NCBI GenBank assembly: GCA_009885195.1
Contig: VFLG01000035.1
Coordinates: 1 to 64,000, forward strand
Origin: Gallionellaceae bacterium
GTDB taxonomy: Bacteria; Pseudomonadota; Gammaproteobacteria; Burkholderiales; Gallionellaceae
DNA length: 64,000 nucleotides
Reading direction: 5' to 3'
Below, in pieces: positions 62,234 to 64,000 of the stretch (positions within the stretch are counted from its first letter, which is position 1; every line of letters starts with the position of its first letter). The notes beneath the pieces are model-generated. The model made no database searches, was not told the origin of the DNA, and saw only the letters and a list, made by a program, of their open reading frames with translations. The translations under genes were made by a program, and so were the position numbers.

Positions 62234-63370
62234 TCAGTTCTTGTTAAGGGGATGCCACTCTTGCGCCGCCACATCCTGCCCACTAGCATCGCGCACCTCC
62301 GCCAATGCCGCGCGCAATTCATCTATACCCGCACCGGTCTTGGCGCTCAGATGAATGCCGACAATTCTACCATGTTCGTCGCGCTGCACGCCCGCAGCAA
62401 TATCCTGCAAATCAATCTTGTTGAACACCAAAATTTGCGGGATATGTTGCGCGCCAATTTCCAATAATACCTTATTTACTTCAGCAATCTGGTCAAATCG
62501 CTCCGAACTGTTGGCATCCACCACATGCAACAACAAATCGGCCTGCGCCGTCTCCTCCAGCGTACTGCGGAACGCCGCCACCAGGCCATGCGGCAGATGG
62601 CGGATAAACCCGACCGTATCCGACAATACCACCTGCCCCGTGCCTTCGATAAACACCTTGCGCGAAGTCGTGTCGAGCGTGGCAAACAACTGATCCGCCA
62701 CATAGACATTAGCCTGGGTCAGCTTGTTAAATAAGGTGGATTTCCCGGCGTTGGTATAGCCGACTATCGACACCGACATCACCTCGGAACGATTGCGCGC
62801 CCGGCGCATCAGTTGGCGCTGCCGCGCGAGTTTTTCGAGCCGCTCTTTCAACAGCTGCACCCGCTTATCCAGCTTGCGCCTGTCCAGCTCCAGCTGCGTT
62901 TCCCCCGGGCCGCGCGCGCCTACCGCATATTTTTGTTGCCCCATGTCGGTATTCATACCGACCAAACGCGTGGAAAGATATTTAAGCTGCGCCAATTCGA
63001 CTTGCACCTTGCCTTCATGGCTTTGCGCGCGCAAGGCAAAAATATCCAGGATCAACATGGTGCGGTCAATCACGCGCGCCTTGATTCTGGCAGTGAGATT
63101 GCGCATCTGTGCCGGAGTAAGGTCGTGATTGAAAATGACCAACGGCACTTCGTGCTGCTCTACCAGCGCGGCAATTTCATCCACCTTGCCGCTGCCCGCA
63201 AAGAGCGATGCATCGGGGCGCTGGCGCTTACCTTCCACCAGCGCAATGGTCTGCACCCCAGCGGTCTCCGCCAGCAAGCATAATTCTTCCAGACTCTCCG
63301 CGTAGTCCGGCGCACCGAAATCCAGACTGACTAATATTGCAGTATTAGCCGCCGTCGTACTCTCATGCAT
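62234..63370 (-). CDS. hflX: Ribosome-associated GTPase HflX
   Basis: GTPase that splits stalled or heat-damaged ribosomes. 378 residues. N-terminal glycine-rich domain (RPDASLFAGSGKVDEIA, DLTPAQMRNL), a basic helical linker (GPGETQLELDRRKLDKRVQLLKERLEKL), and the G domain with GYTNAGKSTLFNKL, DTVGFIRHLPHGLVAAF, and NKID. It overlaps the hfq stop by one base. Confidence 0.97.
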   Translation of the reverse strand: MHESTTAANTAILVSLDFGAPDYAESLEELCLLAETAGVQTIALVEGKRQRPDASLFAGSGKVDEIAALVEQHEVPLVIFNHDLTPAQMRNLTARIKARVIDRTMLILDIFALRAQSHEGKVQVELAQLKYLSTRLVGMNTDMGQQKYAVGARGPGETQLELDRRKLDKRVQLLKERLEKLARQRQLMRRARNRSEVMSVSIVGYTNAGKSTLFNKLTQANVYVADQLFATLDTTSRKVFIEGTGQVVLSDTVGFIRHLPHGLVAAFRSTLEETAQADLLLHVVDANSSERFDQIAEVNKVLLEIGAQHIPQILVFNKIDLQDIAAGVQRDEHGRIVGIHLSAKTGAGIDELRAALAEVRDASGQDVAAQEWHPLNKN

Positions 63371-63600
63371 TACTCAGCGTCTAGCGGAATGGTTACAGAA
63401 CGTGCCGGGACAATAGTGGAAATGGCGTGCTTGTACACCATCTGGGTAATGGTGTTCTTCAGCAACACCACATACTGGTCGAACGACTCGACCTGGCCCT
63501 GCAACTTGATGCCGTTCACCAGATAAATAGCGACCTGCACCTGCTCCTTGCGCAACGCATTCAGGAACGGGTCTTGTAACTGTTGCCCTTTTATAGTCAT
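63370..63600 (-). CDS. hfq: RNA chaperone Hfq
   Basis: Hexameric Sm-like protein that pairs small RNAs with mRNAs. 76 residues: [45 protein letters not shown] is the Sm1 motif and [12 protein letters not shown] the Sm2 motif. The C-terminal tail is very short ([11 protein letters not shown]), as in many betaproteobacteria. First gene of hfq-hflX-hflK-hflC-DUF2065-hisZ. Confidence 0.98.
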   Translation of the reverse strand: MTIKGQQLQDPFLNALRKEQVQVAIYLVNGIKLQGQVESFDQYVVLLKNTITQMVYKHAISTIVPARSVTIPLDAE

Positions 63601-63801
63601 AGTTTTAGCTCTTAATAGTCATGGCGGGGAGTCACTTTACTGGATTTTCTGCTTATGCGAAAGAGCATTAATTCTTTTAGGCGTGCCAACATTAAACGAA
63701 ATCACCCCGAATACAATCTGATGGACATTCGAAGCGTGCCACGGCTATTGAGATATGAATATACTGACGCTCAAACAGTTTTGTGTATGGGTCGTCTTGC
63801 C
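63601..63801. other. Spacer upstream of hfq
   Basis: No minus-strand gene; it should contain the hfq promoter. A plus-strand frame from ATG 63656 to the window edge stays open but overlaps the DUF2892 gene antisense and resembles nothing known. Confidence 0.4.
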
Positions 63802-64000
63802 CTAGCAAAAACCACCCTTGAAACCCAACTTTGCCAATATATTATTGAGCGGACAGATTTTGGTGAAGCCGCTCTGAAACAGATTCAAGCCAACGAAAAC
63901 GGTGAACCACAAAAAGTATTGGCTCACGAACAAGGGGCTGCCTGCCACACCCAGCGACAAAGACAGCAGGATAAAAAATCCTGCAATGATACGAACAATG
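63802..64000 (-). CDS. DUF2892 inner-membrane protein (5' end outside window)
   Basis: The minus frame reads IVRIIAGFFILLSLSLG, then PLFVSQYFLWFTVFVGLNLF, QSGFTKICPLNNILAKLGFKG and stops at 63802. This is the YgaP-type DUF2892 module: two membrane helices with the conserved FQSGFT.(F/I)CP cysteine region. The start lies beyond the window edge. Such proteins are often fused to or near rhodanese or stress genes; no context is visible here. Confidence 0.88.
   Translation of the reverse strand, partial: IVRIIAGFFILLSLSLGVAGSPLFVSQYFLWFTVFVGLNLFQSGFTKICPLNNILAKLGFKGGFC

Noticed and set aside
63656-64000. Plus-strand open frame of more than 110 codons at the window end
   Set aside because: It lies antisense to a recognisable DUF2892 protein and has no known motif.

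Overview
The window looks like a chromosomal segment of a betaproteobacterium, most likely of the Nitrosomonadales (Gallionellaceae-like). The basis is gene order and protein type: tyrS divergent from a MepM-type M23 peptidase and anmK; erpA-bactofilin-argC-rpsI-rplM; rpsP-rimM-trmD-rplS; a CcsA-like gene divergent from ffh; hfq-hflX-hflK-hflC-DUF2065-hisZ-purA; and beta-type DUF3579 and NrdJ proteins. The assignment comes from reading the sequence, not from a database search.

Layout. 1-8.6 kb: glycogen debranching enzyme (cut by the window edge), tyrS, cell-wall peptidase, anmK, Fe-S insertion protein, bactofilin, argC and ribosomal proteins. 8.6-12.8 kb: folB, an AT-rich orphan membrane protein, a higBA toxin-antitoxin pair with a clear operator/promoter, xerD and ogt. 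13-17.3 kb: the rpsP-rimM-trmD-rplS operon, a frameshifted CcsA-like gene and ffh. 17.3-21.3 kb: a dead hicBA locus, then a two-component system with a sigma-54 type response regulator. 21.5-25.7 kb: ccmFGHI for cytochrome c maturation. 25.7-29.2 kb: a probable defence-type island (nuclease-DUF2075-S24 fusion, MazG-like enzyme, methylase remnant). 29.2-38 kb: murJ, mutS, vapBC, a PLD-type nuclease, ccdAB and a glycerol-3-phosphate dehydrogenase-like gene.

37.8-45.7 kb is one coherent minus-strand block: nasA-nirB-nirD-moaA-mobA-mog. It couples assimilatory nitrate and nitrite reduction to molybdenum cofactor synthesis. nasA carries a near-consensus sigma-54 promoter with NtrC-like sites upstream. 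A second sigma-54 promoter lies in front of the nitrate/nitrite transporter gene narK at 57 kb, followed by a PP2C-kinase fusion, so the two clusters probably form one nitrogen-controlled regulon. Between them lie nrdJ (B12-dependent ribonucleotide reductase), a probable lone integron cassette, and an oxyR / rubrerythrin-rubredoxin-reductase peroxide-defence module. 57-64 kb holds purA, hisZ, DUF2065, hflC, hflK, hflX, hfq and a truncated DUF2892 gene.

The most striking property of the window is its load of short palindromic or MITE-like repeats. Several families are present. Some copies lie inside genes and are translated in frame (mutS, nasA, the ogt tail). Others supply the stop codon of the gene they abut (ccdB, nirB, the rubredoxin reductase, the cassette ORF), and one appears to have replaced the start region of mobA. 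I saw no tRNA, rRNA, CRISPR array or intact insertion sequence.
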